Source: CAZTGZ01 sp964613385 (lineage in GTDB: Bacteria > Bacteroidota > Bacteroidia > NS11-12g > UBA9320). From it: a DNA stretch of 64,000 nt. This document shows, one piece after another, positions 1 through 8,325 of this stretch; positions within the stretch are counted from its first letter, which is position 1, and each line of letters starts with the position of its first letter. The translations under genes were made by a program, and so were the position numbers. Location: assembly GCA_964613385.1 (NCBI GenBank), contig CAZTGZ010000007.1, positions 33,125 to 97,124 on the forward strand. Direction: 5' to 3'. The notes below the pieces were generated by a model, which saw only the letters and a program-made list of their open reading frames with translations, was not told where the DNA came from and ran no database searches.

Positions 1-750
1 TCGGCGCAAAGTTCCCCGGTACATGGTTTTTATTTGATTGAGTCCGTAAGTCTCTCGGTATTTAAGAGAATCTCTGTTGGCATAACCTTCAAAACGTCCA
101 TAACCCTCTATGTCAATAATTTCCGTTCTCCGGAATATTTTATGGTATGGGATGAATTTATATTGTCCTTCCTGAATAAACTTTACGGCACCTCCCTGAC
201 CGGCAGTTACCACATTTCTGGGATTCCAGGTGAATTTATAGTGCCAGGGATTATTGTCGAAACCGGGTGCAATCAGACCTCCTGTAAAACTCTCAAATTC
301 TGTGATTTCTCCGTCTTCAGACCTTATGGCATCCAGAGCCTGCATAGCAGAAAGATGGTCGATGCCGGGATCAACACCCATTTCATTCAAAAAAATTAAG
401 CCTTTTCGCTCAGCTTCATGGTGAAGCGATTTCATTTCATCGCTCAGATAAGAGGCCGTAACCAAATGTTTGTGATGCTTCAGACAAAATCGAGCTACCG
501 GCAAATGCATATGGGCGGGTAACATGCTGATTACCAAGTCAGAATCCTGTACATGTTCCTCAAGCGCACCTACATCACTGATATCCAGGAATCCGGCCAG
601 CATGCGTTCACTAAAAACGTGACTTTCGGCCAATTGCGCGTTCACATCAGTGAGTCGTATTTCCCAATCCTGTGCTTCAGCTTGCTTCCCCAAATACTGG
701 ATAAGATGAGAAGTAGATCGGCCAGTACCAATTAAAAGAATTCGTTTCAT
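1..750 (-). CDS. Saccharopine dehydrogenase-like oxidoreductase (3' end cut by window edge)
   Basis: The minus strand is open from an ATG at 750 to base 1, giving 250 codons with no stop, so the C-terminus lies outside the window. It starts MKRILLIGTGRSTSHLIQYL, a dinucleotide-binding Rossmann motif (GTGRS). Later come VISMLPAHMHLPVARFCL, then NEMGVDPGIDHLSAM and a GLIAPGFDNNPW segment, all typical of the saccharopine reductase/LYS9 family. Members catalyse NAD(P)-linked steps of lysine metabolism through saccharopine, but the family also contains homologues of unknown substrate. It is divergent from the cytidine deaminase gene across 78 bases. Family assignment is firm; the exact substrate is inference. 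Confidence 0.85.
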   Translation of the reverse strand, partial: MKRILLIGTGRSTSHLIQYLGKQAEAQDWEIRLTDVNAQLAESHVFSERMLAGFLDISDVGALEEHVQDSDLVISMLPAHMHLPVARFCLKHHKHLVTASYLSDEMKSLHHEAERKGLIFLNEMGVDPGIDHLSAMQALDAIRSEDGEITEFESFTGGLIAPGFDNNPWHYKFTWNPRNVVTAGQGGAVKFIQEGQYKFIPYHKIFRRTEIIDIEGYGRFEGYANRDSLKYRETYGLNQIKTMYRGTLRR

Positions 751-828
751 TCAGATATTGGGGCAATATTCGCATTTTGAATGCACATTTATGTGTTCAA
801 TGAGGTAGTTTAATCATAACTGTATTTT

Positions 829-1305
829 ATGGTGATTTCAAAAAATGTTGAATTGATAGGAGTGGATGAATCTGAGTTAAGTGAAAAGGTACTATCCTTA
901 AGAAAAGCGGCCCGATTGGCAGCGCAAAATGCGTATGCTCCTTTTTCGAAATTTTATGTAGGGGCTGCATTGCTATTGGAGAATGGAGTTCTGTTGACCG
1001 GGAACAATCAGGAAAATGCTGCATTTCCGAGTGGATTATGTGCAGAGCGTGTGGTGCTGTTTCATGCCGGGGCTCAATATCCGGGTGTGCCGGTCGAAAT
1101 GATTTCTGTTTTTGCTCAATCCGAGCAGTATAAAGTTCCTGAAGTACTTTGTCCTTGCGGTGCCTGCTTACAAGTTATGGCCGAAACCAGAAAGCGTCAA
1201 AAGAATTCATTTCAGATTTGGCTCGATTCCGGAGAAAAACTATATATGGCGGCAGGAATTGAATCTTTATTGCCGTTTTCATTTGAGTTGAAAACCGGAA
1301 AGTAA
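829..1305 (+). CDS. cdd: Cytidine deaminase
   Basis: This protein hydrolyses cytidine and deoxycytidine to uridine and deoxyuridine in pyrimidine salvage. The 158-residue protein carries the zinc site of the family: CAER (first Cys ligand plus catalytic Glu) at about residues 65-68 and PCGAC at about 104-108, giving the three-Cys ligand set of the small tetrameric cytidine deaminases. The GNNQENAAFPSGLCAER stretch is the substrate-binding segment. About 25 residues precede the usual core, as in other Bacteroidota homologues, so the ATG at 829 is kept. Its stop lies two bases from the argS stop on the other strand. Confidence 0.93.
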   Translation: MVISKNVELIGVDESELSEKVLSLRKAARLAAQNAYAPFSKFYVGAALLLENGVLLTGNNQENAAFPSGLCAERVVLFHAGAQYPGVPVEMISVFAQSEQYKVPEVLCPCGACLQVMAETRKRQKNSFQIWLDSGEKLYMAAGIESLLPFSFELKTGK

Positions 1306-1307
1306 GT

Positions 1308-3083
1308 CTACATTTTCTCCGGAACTTCAATTCCCAGCAATCCCATGGCGTCTTTGAGCACAGATGCCGTTGCCAATGAAAGTTGCAGCCTGAATGATTT
1401 TCTATTCACATCAGGTTCACCGAGTATGGAACATTCATGGTAAAATCTGTTGTAAAGTTTGGCGAGATCATAGGCATAGGCTGCTATAACGGAAGGCGCA
1501 TACTGACGGGCTGCCTCCCTGCAGCGGGAAGTGTACAGATTCAGGAAGCGGACTACCTCCTTTTCTTCGGCAAGCAGTTCAAATTCCCGGAATTCGGAAG
1601 TACGGATTTCGATGTTAGCTCCACGCAGCACTGATTTGATCCTGGCATGCGTATATTGAATGAACGAAGCGGTATTCCCTTGAAAATCAATGGATTCATT
1701 TGGGTCAAACAACATGCGTTTTACCGGGTCAACTTTTAATAAAAAGTACTTTAATGCACCCATTCCAATCATTTCGAAAAGATGCTGCTTCTCTGCATCA
1801 TTCATCCCTTCCGTTTTACCCAACTCTTCAGTACGTTGCCGGGCGGTTTCGTACATTTCATCCATCAATTGGTCCGCATCCACAACAGTACCTTCCCTTG
1901 TTTTCATCCTTCCTGAAGGCAAATCAACCATTCCGTAGCTCAGATGATAGATGGTGTCGGCATAATCCTTTTGTAATTTCTTCAGGATTAAAGTGAGTAC
2001 CTTGAAATGATAATCTTGTTCATTTCCAACTACATAAATGGAATGATCAGGCGCGTAATCCCGGTTCTTTAATTCCGCCGTTCCCAGATCCTGCGTGATA
2101 TATACAGATGTACCATCGGCTCTGAGTAGCAATTTCTCATCTAAACCTTCGCGGGTCAAATCGACCCATACGCTGCCATTAAATTTCTTGAAGAATACCT
2201 CTTTCTCCAAACCTTCCTGTACAATTTCTTTTCCAAGCAGGTACGTGTCGCTTTCATAATAAAATCGGTCAAAAGAGACACCCATACGCGCATAGGTCTG
2301 ATGAAATCCATCGTATACCCAGGAATTCATCATTTTCCAGATGGAGTTCACATGCGCATCGCCATCCTCCCACTTTTTGAGCATCTCCTGCGCCTCTACC
2401 AAAAATGGTGCTTGCTTTTTGGCTAATTCTTCCGCAATTCCCTGCTCCATCAGGTCTGATACTTCTTCTCGATAGATTTTATCGGATAGAACATAGTATT
2501 TACCTACCAGATGATCACCTTTTATTCCGGATGATTCCGGAGTTTCACCATTTCCGAATTTCTCCCAGGCAAGCATGCTTTTACAAATATGAATGCCGCG
2601 GTCATTGATTAAATTAGCCTTAACTACCTGATAACCACCTTTTTCGAGAATTTTACTCAGAGAGTATCCCAAAAGATTGTTGCGAACATGCCCAAGATGT
2701 TGCGGTTTATTGGTATTGGGGGATGAGTATTCTATGAGTACCTTTTTAGTTGCACCATCATCGTGTTTGCCCGGATTTTCAAGTTCGAAATTTTGAATAA
2801 TATCGAGCCAGAATTTGTCTTTTAGTGCAATGTTGAGGAATCCCTTGAGCACCTCAAATGACTCAATGATTTCTAATTTATGAATTAAGTAATTCCCGAT
2901 TTCATTGCCCAGCTTTTCAGGGTTTTGCTGGAGTTTTTTGACATAAGGGAAAACGACGAAGGTGAAATCACCTTTCTGGTTTTTTGCCGTGGGTTCTATG
3001 GATACTTCTTTTGCAGAAGTCTTATAATGGTAGAGGTCATCGAGGGCCTGGCTGATGACTTCACTTAATAATTGAAGTAACAT
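1308..3083 (-). CDS. argS: Arginyl-tRNA synthetase
   Basis: Class I synthetase that charges tRNA-Arg in the cytoplasm; 591 residues is normal. The N-terminal additional domain covers about residues 1-110. The HIGH signature appears as HLGH at 129-132 within SSPNTNKPQHLGHVRNN. The KMSKS loop is the degenerate form GRMKTREGT, common in ArgS proteins. The C-terminal DALR anticodon-binding domain follows (TARIKSVLRG onwards) and ends in GIEVPEKM. The thioredoxin-like gene lies 17 bases upstream on the same strand, so the two may be cotranscribed. Confidence 0.97.
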   Translation of the reverse strand: MLLQLLSEVISQALDDLYHYKTSAKEVSIEPTAKNQKGDFTFVVFPYVKKLQQNPEKLGNEIGNYLIHKLEIIESFEVLKGFLNIALKDKFWLDIIQNFELENPGKHDDGATKKVLIEYSSPNTNKPQHLGHVRNNLLGYSLSKILEKGGYQVVKANLINDRGIHICKSMLAWEKFGNGETPESSGIKGDHLVGKYYVLSDKIYREEVSDLMEQGIAEELAKKQAPFLVEAQEMLKKWEDGDAHVNSIWKMMNSWVYDGFHQTYARMGVSFDRFYYESDTYLLGKEIVQEGLEKEVFFKKFNGSVWVDLTREGLDEKLLLRADGTSVYITQDLGTAELKNRDYAPDHSIYVVGNEQDYHFKVLTLILKKLQKDYADTIYHLSYGMVDLPSGRMKTREGTVVDADQLMDEMYETARQRTEELGKTEGMNDAEKQHLFEMIGMGALKYFLLKVDPVKRMLFDPNESIDFQGNTASFIQYTHARIKSVLRGANIEIRTSEFREFELLAEEKEVVRFLNLYTSRCREAARQYAPSVIAAYAYDLAKLYNRFYHECSILGEPDVNRKSFRLQLSLATASVLKDAMGLLGIEVPEKM

Positions 3084-3100
3084 GTGATAAATTCTAAAAA

Positions 3101-3646
3101 TTACATAGATGGTTCATTCCCCGGCTTCCATTTAATGGAACATCCAACTGCCTGAGTCTCAGGGAAGTCTACTTCTATCCCGTCCAGAGTGCATTCAATG
3201 GCATCTTCAAGATAGACACGGGTTACCATATGTTCATTTTCCCAGGAGTCGTCGATACCTCCTTTGTAGACCAGTTCTCTGCGGCTGTTGAACAGAAATG
3301 CTTCAGGTGTTCTGGACGCATTCAGTTTTTTCACCACCTCCTGGCTTTCATCATATAAATATAAGAAAGGCAGTTCCAGGTCATCCACCATTTTCTTCAT
3401 ACTGTCGAAACTATCATCCGGAAATTGATTGGAATCGTTTGGGTTGATGCACATGACCCCCAGATTGTCCTCTTCGTACCGGGCGTACAACTTTTTAATT
3501 CGATTCCAATATGCTCTGGAATATTTGCAATGATTGCAGGTTACAATGATCAGCAGCGCATATCTATCGGCATAATAATAACTGTTGTACAATTTGTCAT
3601 CTGTTCCTTTGAGTTCAAATCTGAAAAGTTTATCTCCGAGTTGCAT
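3101..3646 (-). CDS. Thioredoxin-like / AhpC-TSA-type protein
   Basis: A 181-residue protein with a thioredoxin fold. After the opening LGDKLFRFELKGTDDK it has IIVTCNHCKYSRAYW, where CNHC at about residues 36-39 occupies the CxxC redox position. INPNDSNQFPDDSFDSMKKM and the cis-Pro-like SRTPEAFLF are typical of the peroxiredoxin/TlpA-like family that Bacteroidota often place near housekeeping genes. There is no signal peptide, so it is probably cytoplasmic. It probably acts as a thiol reductase or peroxidase; the substrate is unknown. A TTTGACC/GGTCAAA inverted repeat lies in the gap upstream. Confidence 0.75.
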   Translation of the reverse strand: MQLGDKLFRFELKGTDDKLYNSYYYADRYALLIIVTCNHCKYSRAYWNRIKKLYARYEEDNLGVMCINPNDSNQFPDDSFDSMKKMVDDLELPFLYLYDESQEVVKKLNASRTPEAFLFNSRRELVYKGGIDDSWENEHMVTRVYLEDAIECTLDGIEVDFPETQAVGCSIKWKPGNEPSM

Positions 3647-3717
3647 GGCTTGAATTTTTTACAAATATCTCATTCTGGAAGTACTTTGGAGGGAAAAATC
3701 AGGAAATTGAGATAGAT

Positions 3718-3751
3718 TTTGACCAATTTGATGGTGACTTGCACGGTCAAA
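3718..3751. repeat. Short inverted repeat between clpC and the thioredoxin-like gene
   Basis: TTTGACC at 3718-3724 and GGTCAAA at 3745-3751 form a perfect 7-base inverted repeat around a 20-base spacer. It lies downstream of clpC and upstream of the thioredoxin-like gene on the minus strand. It is too AT-rich and widely spaced to be a convincing terminator. It could be an operator or chance. The rest of the 259-base gap (3647-3905) shows nothing else I can support. Confidence 0.25.
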
Positions 3752-3905
3752 TTAAGGCTCAAATATCATAATCCCGAATTCTGACGAGCCCAATTAATCC
3801 TTAACAGGTGATTCTCATTTACCTAATAGATGGTCTATCAATCAGATTCGCTTTTCTTCGAAATATGGCAAACAGAATGATTTACGAAAGGAAATAACTC
3901 AGGGG

Positions 3906-6425
3906 TTACTCCTGATCTTTTTCCTTGGCGGCTTTCTTTGGCTTCGAATTCTTGAACTTCAGCTCATTCGTTTTTTTGTCCAAATCCACGGACATGGTAT
4001 CTCCCTCATTGAGCTGAGATTTGAGAATTTCTTCGGCCAGCGGGTCTTCCAAATATTTCTGAATGGCTCTGTTTAACGGCCGCGCGCCAAAATCACTGTC
4101 GAATCCTTTTTCAGCCAGATAGGCCTTCGCAGCTTCACTGATTTGAATATGATATCCAACAGATTCTATGCGATTAATCAACTTCTGAACCGAAAGATTC
4201 AAAATCTTGGCGATGTCTTCTTTGCTCAACGAATTGAAAACGATCACGTCATCTATCCTGTTTAAAAACTCCGGAGAAAAGAATTTCTTCAAGGCGTTTT
4301 CAATCACATTTTTTGAAACAGCATCTGTGGTATTCAGCTTGGTGGTTGTATTGAATCCCATACCGGTTCCAAAATCCTTGAGCTGGCGGCTTCCGATATT
4401 GCTGGTCATGATGATAATGGTATTCCGGAAATCAACCCGACGTCCCAAACTGTCTGTAATAAATCCCTCGTCAAGAATCTGAAGCATGATATTGAACACA
4501 TCCGGATGCGCTTTTTCAATCTCGTCGAACAATATAACCGCATAAGGCTTTCTCCTTACTTTTTCCGTCAACAAACCGCCTTCTTCATACCCTACATATC
4601 CCGGAGGTGCGCCTACCAAACGACTCACGCTGAATTTCTCCATATATTCACTCATATCGATTCGAATGAGCGTGTCTCTGGAATCAAACAAATATTCAGC
4701 GAGGCTCTTGGCCATTTCGGTTTTTCCCACACCGGTCGGGCCCAGAAAAATAAAAGAACCAATCGGTCTGTTGGGGTCTTTTAATCCCGCCCTGGTGCGT
4801 TGTATGGCCCGGGTGAGTTTCTCCACTGCTGCATCTTGTCCGATTACATGTCCTTTGAGTTCATCCGACATACTGAGGAGTTTTTGTCCTTCACTTTGAG
4901 CGATTCTCTTTACTGGAACACCGGTAATCATCGCCACAACTTCAGCAACATCTTCTTCGGTAACCTTGTATCTTTCGTTTCTTGTTTCTTCTTCCCAGCG
5001 TTGCTTCGCAATATCTAACTGTTCGAGCAGCGTTTTTTCCTTGTCTCTTAGTTTTGCCGCTTCTTCATATTTCTGGCTACGAACCACACGGTTCTTTTCT
5101 TCTTTAATTTCCTCAATTTTCTCTTCGAGTTCGAGGATTTCACGGGGAACATGAATATTCGATAAGTGCACCCGCGCTCCGGCCTCATCCATTACATCGA
5201 TGGCTTTATCAGGTAAATGGCGGTCTGTGATATACCTCACGCTCATTTTTACGGCTGCGTCTAAAGCCTGATCAGTATAAGTTACACCATGGTGGTCTTC
5301 ATATTTATCTTTGATGTTGCGCAATATCTGGCTGGTTTCATCCGGACTGGCGGGTTCAACCATAACAGGTTGAAATCTCCTTTCTAACGCGCCATCTTTC
5401 TCAATATATTGACGGTATTCATCTAAGGTGGTTGCGCCTATGCACTGTATTTCTCCTCTGGAAAGTGCGGGTTTGAACATATTGGATGCATCCAGAGAAC
5501 CGGAAGCTCCCCCGGCTCCAACAATGGTATGGATCTCGTCTATGAACAAAATCACATCTCTTGATTTTTCGAGTTCGTTCATCACCGCTTTCATCCGCTC
5601 CTCAAACTGTCCCCTGTATTTGGTTCCGGCAACAAGGGAAGCTAAATCAAGGGTAACAACTCTTTTATCATATAAAACCCTGCTCACTTTTCTTTGAACA
5701 ATGCGCAATGCCAATCCTTCAGCAATGGCAGTCTTGCCAACACCCGGTTCTCCAATTAATACCGGATTGTTCTTTTTACGGCGACTCAAAATTTGAGAAA
5801 CACGCTCTATTTCTTTTTCTCTCCCAATAATGGGATCGAGTTTGTCATCTTCTGCCAATTTTGTCAGGTCTCTGCCAAAATTATCGAGCACAGGAGTTTT
5901 CGACTTGCCTCCTTTGCGCTGGTCGCCGGATTTTTTCTCTTCCTTGTAGAAGTCTTCGGGAGAGTCAGTGGACATTTCAGACTTAATTTCCTGTGGACCA
6001 TTTTCCATGCTGGCTTTAAAAACTTCGTAGTCTATGCCATATTGTCGGAGTATTTGAGAGGCAATATTGTCTTCTTCGCGCAAAATGCTCAACAATAAAT
6101 GCTCGGTGCCTATCACTTCACTTTTGAAAAGTTTGGCCTCTAAGTACGTGATTTTCAGCGCTTTTTCTGCTTGTTTGGTCAATGGAATATTGCCCAGATT
6201 CGTGCTTCTGCTGGCTGTATCCCGAATAGAATCTTCGATTGATTTTTTCAAGCGCAGCATATCCAATCCCATTTGTTTGAGGTTCAGCAGTGCTTTGCCT
6301 TCTCCTTCGCGGATAATTCCCAATAATAAATGCTCTGTTCCGATATATCCATGTCCCAGTCGTATGGCCTCTTCACGGCTATACTGAATAACTTCTTTTA
6401 CCCTGGGTGAAAATTTTGCTTCCAT
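3906..6425 (-). CDS. clpC: ATP-dependent Clp protease ATP-binding subunit ClpC
   Basis: A Hsp100 unfoldase of 839 residues that feeds proteins to ClpP. In order it has two Clp-N repeats (about 1-145), a linker, AAA+ domain 1 with Walker A GEPGVGKT near residue 225, and a short middle domain with a UVR-like coiled coil (QKYEEAAKLRDKEKTLLEQL). AAA+ domain 2 follows with GPTGVGKT near 561, then the D2-small domain with SDFGARPLNRAIQ. The short middle domain and the UVR motif separate it from ClpB, which is also present in this window. The C-terminus is lysine-rich. A strong Bacteroidota-type promoter lies just upstream. Confidence 0.96.
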   Translation of the reverse strand: MEAKFSPRVKEVIQYSREEAIRLGHGYIGTEHLLLGIIREGEGKALLNLKQMGLDMLRLKKSIEDSIRDTASRSTNLGNIPLTKQAEKALKITYLEAKLFKSEVIGTEHLLLSILREEDNIASQILRQYGIDYEVFKASMENGPQEIKSEMSTDSPEDFYKEEKKSGDQRKGGKSKTPVLDNFGRDLTKLAEDDKLDPIIGREKEIERVSQILSRRKKNNPVLIGEPGVGKTAIAEGLALRIVQRKVSRVLYDKRVVTLDLASLVAGTKYRGQFEERMKAVMNELEKSRDVILFIDEIHTIVGAGGASGSLDASNMFKPALSRGEIQCIGATTLDEYRQYIEKDGALERRFQPVMVEPASPDETSQILRNIKDKYEDHHGVTYTDQALDAAVKMSVRYITDRHLPDKAIDVMDEAGARVHLSNIHVPREILELEEKIEEIKEEKNRVVRSQKYEEAAKLRDKEKTLLEQLDIAKQRWEEETRNERYKVTEEDVAEVVAMITGVPVKRIAQSEGQKLLSMSDELKGHVIGQDAAVEKLTRAIQRTRAGLKDPNRPIGSFIFLGPTGVGKTEMAKSLAEYLFDSRDTLIRIDMSEYMEKFSVSRLVGAPPGYVGYEEGGLLTEKVRRKPYAVILFDEIEKAHPDVFNIMLQILDEGFITDSLGRRVDFRNTIIIMTSNIGSRQLKDFGTGMGFNTTTKLNTTDAVSKNVIENALKKFFSPEFLNRIDDVIVFNSLSKEDIAKILNLSVQKLINRIESVGYHIQISEAAKAYLAEKGFDSDFGARPLNRAIQKYLEDPLAEEILKSQLNEGDTMSVDLDKKTNELKFKNSKPKKAAKEKDQE

Positions 6426-6454
6426 AACTCTGCTGTTTATCTCTGACGTACTGA

Positions 6455-6484
6455 CAAATATAGTTCCAAATAGAAAGCTAACAA
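6455..6484 (-). promoter_or_regulatory. Predicted clpC promoter
   Basis: Read on the minus strand, TTG (complement of 6482-6484), a 19-base spacer and TATATTTG (complement of 6455-6462) match the Bacteroidota primary sigma consensus, TTTG around -33 and TAnnTTTG around -7. The start codon at 6425 lies about 30 bases beyond the -7 box, leaving a short leader. No heat-shock-type repeat is visible here. Confidence 0.65.
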
Positions 6485-6681
6485 TGCAGACTGCGTCTGT
6501 GTTTTGTCAGCATGGCCAAAAAAATGGATTTCTTGTTCCTATTACGTTAAAAACGAATGAATATTCAAATTCAGATTTCCGAATTTATCGGTTGAAAAGA
6601 ATAAAAGCGTAAGAATCAAGGGATTCAGATGAACTCATTTTACACGGTTTAAGCGATATTAATATAATGTAGTAGATGTTA

Positions 6682-6773
6682 TGTGGACAGTATTGTGTTT
6701 AAAATCAGATGATTGTGGTTCTAAATTGTCGTAATCCACAGAGAATCCACAAAGAATAAAGCAATGTGAATAA
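6682..6773. promoter_or_regulatory. Cluster of DnaA-box-like 9-mers upstream of dnaB
   Basis: Against the consensus TTATCCACA (reverse TGTGGATAA) I see TAATCCACA at 6732-6740 (one mismatch), GAATCCACA at 6743-6751 (two), and TGTGAATAA at 6765-6773 (one mismatch, reverse orientation). Weaker TGTGGACAG at 6682-6690 and TGTGGTTCT at 6714-6722 also lie in reverse orientation. Five related sites within 92 bases next to the replicative helicase gene suggest DnaA control of dnaB, or less likely an origin. No site is a perfect match. Confidence 0.35.
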
Positions 6774-6837
6774 GTCAAATGTGCGGAAAATTTGAAACGT
6801 TATCTTACCAGAAGCTTTTAATTTCGAATCTGAAAAT

Positions 6838-8325
6838 ATGGCAGAAAGATTAAAAAACAAACAGGGTGATTTAAGGGAAGCTATGCGCAGGAAGTCTGTC
6901 GATTTTGTATTAGACGGAAAACTGCCACCACAGGCACCTGATCTCGAAGAGGCGGTGCTTGGGGCCATGATGCTGGAAAAACAGGCTCCGGAAAAAGTAC
7001 TGGATATCCTGAAAGAACATACTTTTTATTCAGATGTTCACCGTGAAATTTTTGTAGCCATTAAGCATCTGTATGAATCCGGGAATCCGGTTGACATTTT
7101 GACCGTAACAGATCAGTTGCGCAAGGAAGGAAAGCTCGAATTGGCCGGCGGGGCTTATTATATCACGAAGTTGACCAATAAGGTGTCATCTGCCGCGAAC
7201 ATTGAGTATCATGCCAGAATATTAATTCAGAAACAAATTCAACGGGAATTGATTCGGATTTCCGGTGAAATTGGCAGAAGGGCCTTTGACGAACAAATAG
7301 ATGCATTCGAATTGTTGGACGAAGCAGAGAAAAACCTTTTTTCCATCAAGGATGAGTCCATTAAGCGAAACTATTCGAAAATCGACGATCTCATCAGCAA
7401 GGCAATTAAACAAATAGAATCCATTACTTCAAATGAAGGATTGACCGGAGTGCCTTCAGGTTTTACGCAATTAGACCATCTGACTTCTGGATGGCAAAAC
7501 TCAGATTTGGTGATTATTGCAGGTCGTCCGGGTATGGGTAAGACCGCTTTCGTACTTACCATTGCCAGAAATGCCGCCGTAGACCATAAGTTACCCGTGG
7601 CCATTTTCTCCTTGGAGATGTCATCCATTCAGTTGGTAACCAGGCTTATAGCCGGCGAAGCTGAAATCACTTCCGATAAACTTAAAAAGGGGAATCTGCA
7701 ACCGTTTGAATGGGAACAACTCAATGCAAACGTGGCCAGATTAAGTGAGGCTCCACTGTATATCGACGATACTCCGGCACTCTCCATTTTTGACCTCAAA
7801 GCCAAGGCCAGGAGGTTGAAAAAGCATCAGAACATAGCCCTGATTATCATTGATTATCTTCAATTGATGAAAGGAGATGATAAAAATATCGGAAATCGCG
7901 AGCAGGAAATCAGTTATATCTCCCGATCACTGAAAGAACTTGCCAAGGAACTCGATGTGCCCGTTATTACGCTGGCTCAGTTGAGTCGTGAGGTTGAAAA
8001 ACGAAGTGATAAATTGCCAATTTTGTCTGATTTGAGGGAATCCGGGTCTATTGAACAGGATGCCGACATCGTAGGTTTTATATACAGGCCGGAATACTAT
8101 AAAATTTACCAGGATGCCGAAGGAAACGATTTACATGGCATCGGTCAGATTATCATTGAAAAACACAGAAACGGACCAACAGGTAAAGCCAATCTGAAGT
8201 TCAGAGGTGAATTTGCCAAATTCTCGGATTTAGATCCTGTTTTGCCGGATTATGACCCAAGCATTTCCGAGCCTCCCAGATTGACCTTTGGCTCAAAGAT
8301 GAACGAAGACGACGCCCCTTTCTGA
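6838..8325 (+). CDS. dnaB: Replicative DNA helicase DnaB
   Basis: Hexameric helicase that unwinds DNA at the replication fork. The 495-residue protein has the N-terminal collar domain (PQAPDLEEAVLGAMML from about residue 30) and a linker. The RecA-like domain has Walker A GRPGMGKT near residue 228, Walker B-type IIIDYLQLM, and the QLSREVEKRSDKLPILSDLR segment. No intein interrupts it. It is divergent from clpC, and its TGA ends one base before the stop of the convergent barrel-protein gene. Confidence 0.97.
   Translation: MAERLKNKQGDLREAMRRKSVDFVLDGKLPPQAPDLEEAVLGAMMLEKQAPEKVLDILKEHTFYSDVHREIFVAIKHLYESGNPVDILTVTDQLRKEGKLELAGGAYYITKLTNKVSSAANIEYHARILIQKQIQRELIRISGEIGRRAFDEQIDAFELLDEAEKNLFSIKDESIKRNYSKIDDLISKAIKQIESITSNEGLTGVPSGFTQLDHLTSGWQNSDLVIIAGRPGMGKTAFVLTIARNAAVDHKLPVAIFSLEMSSIQLVTRLIAGEAEITSDKLKKGNLQPFEWEQLNANVARLSEAPLYIDDTPALSIFDLKAKARRLKKHQNIALIIIDYLQLMKGDDKNIGNREQEISYISRSLKELAKELDVPVITLAQLSREVEKRSDKLPILSDLRESGSIEQDADIVGFIYRPEYYKIYQDAEGNDLHGIGQIIIEKHRNGPTGKANLKFRGEFAKFSDLDPVLPDYDPSISEPPRLTFGSKMNEDDAPF

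Larger units (their letters stand above)
6426..6837. other. Divergent intergenic region between clpC and dnaB
   Basis: This is the longest non-coding stretch in the window (412 bases). It contains a clpC promoter on the minus strand at its left end, a cluster of DnaA-box-like 9-mers in its right half, and a plausible but imperfect dnaB promoter (TTTG at 6791-6794 and TAATTTCG at 6819-6826, with a 24-base gap that is longer than ideal). The central 6541-6680 part is AT-rich. No tRNA, small ORF with support, or riboswitch-like structure was recognised. Confidence 0.6.

Noticed and set aside
34..399. A 121-codon plus-strand frame at the left end
   Set aside because: The minus strand is open here as a saccharopine dehydrogenase-like protein with clear motifs, which only lacked a stop inside the window.
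3896..3920. A possible clpC terminator around the stop codon
   Set aside because: Only a five-base stem overlapping the stop can be formed, with no T run, so it is not supported.
6541..6773. Calling the clpC-dnaB gap the replication origin
   Set aside because: The DnaA-like boxes are imperfect, no dnaA gene is near, and no skew information is available. It is kept only as a regulatory cluster.
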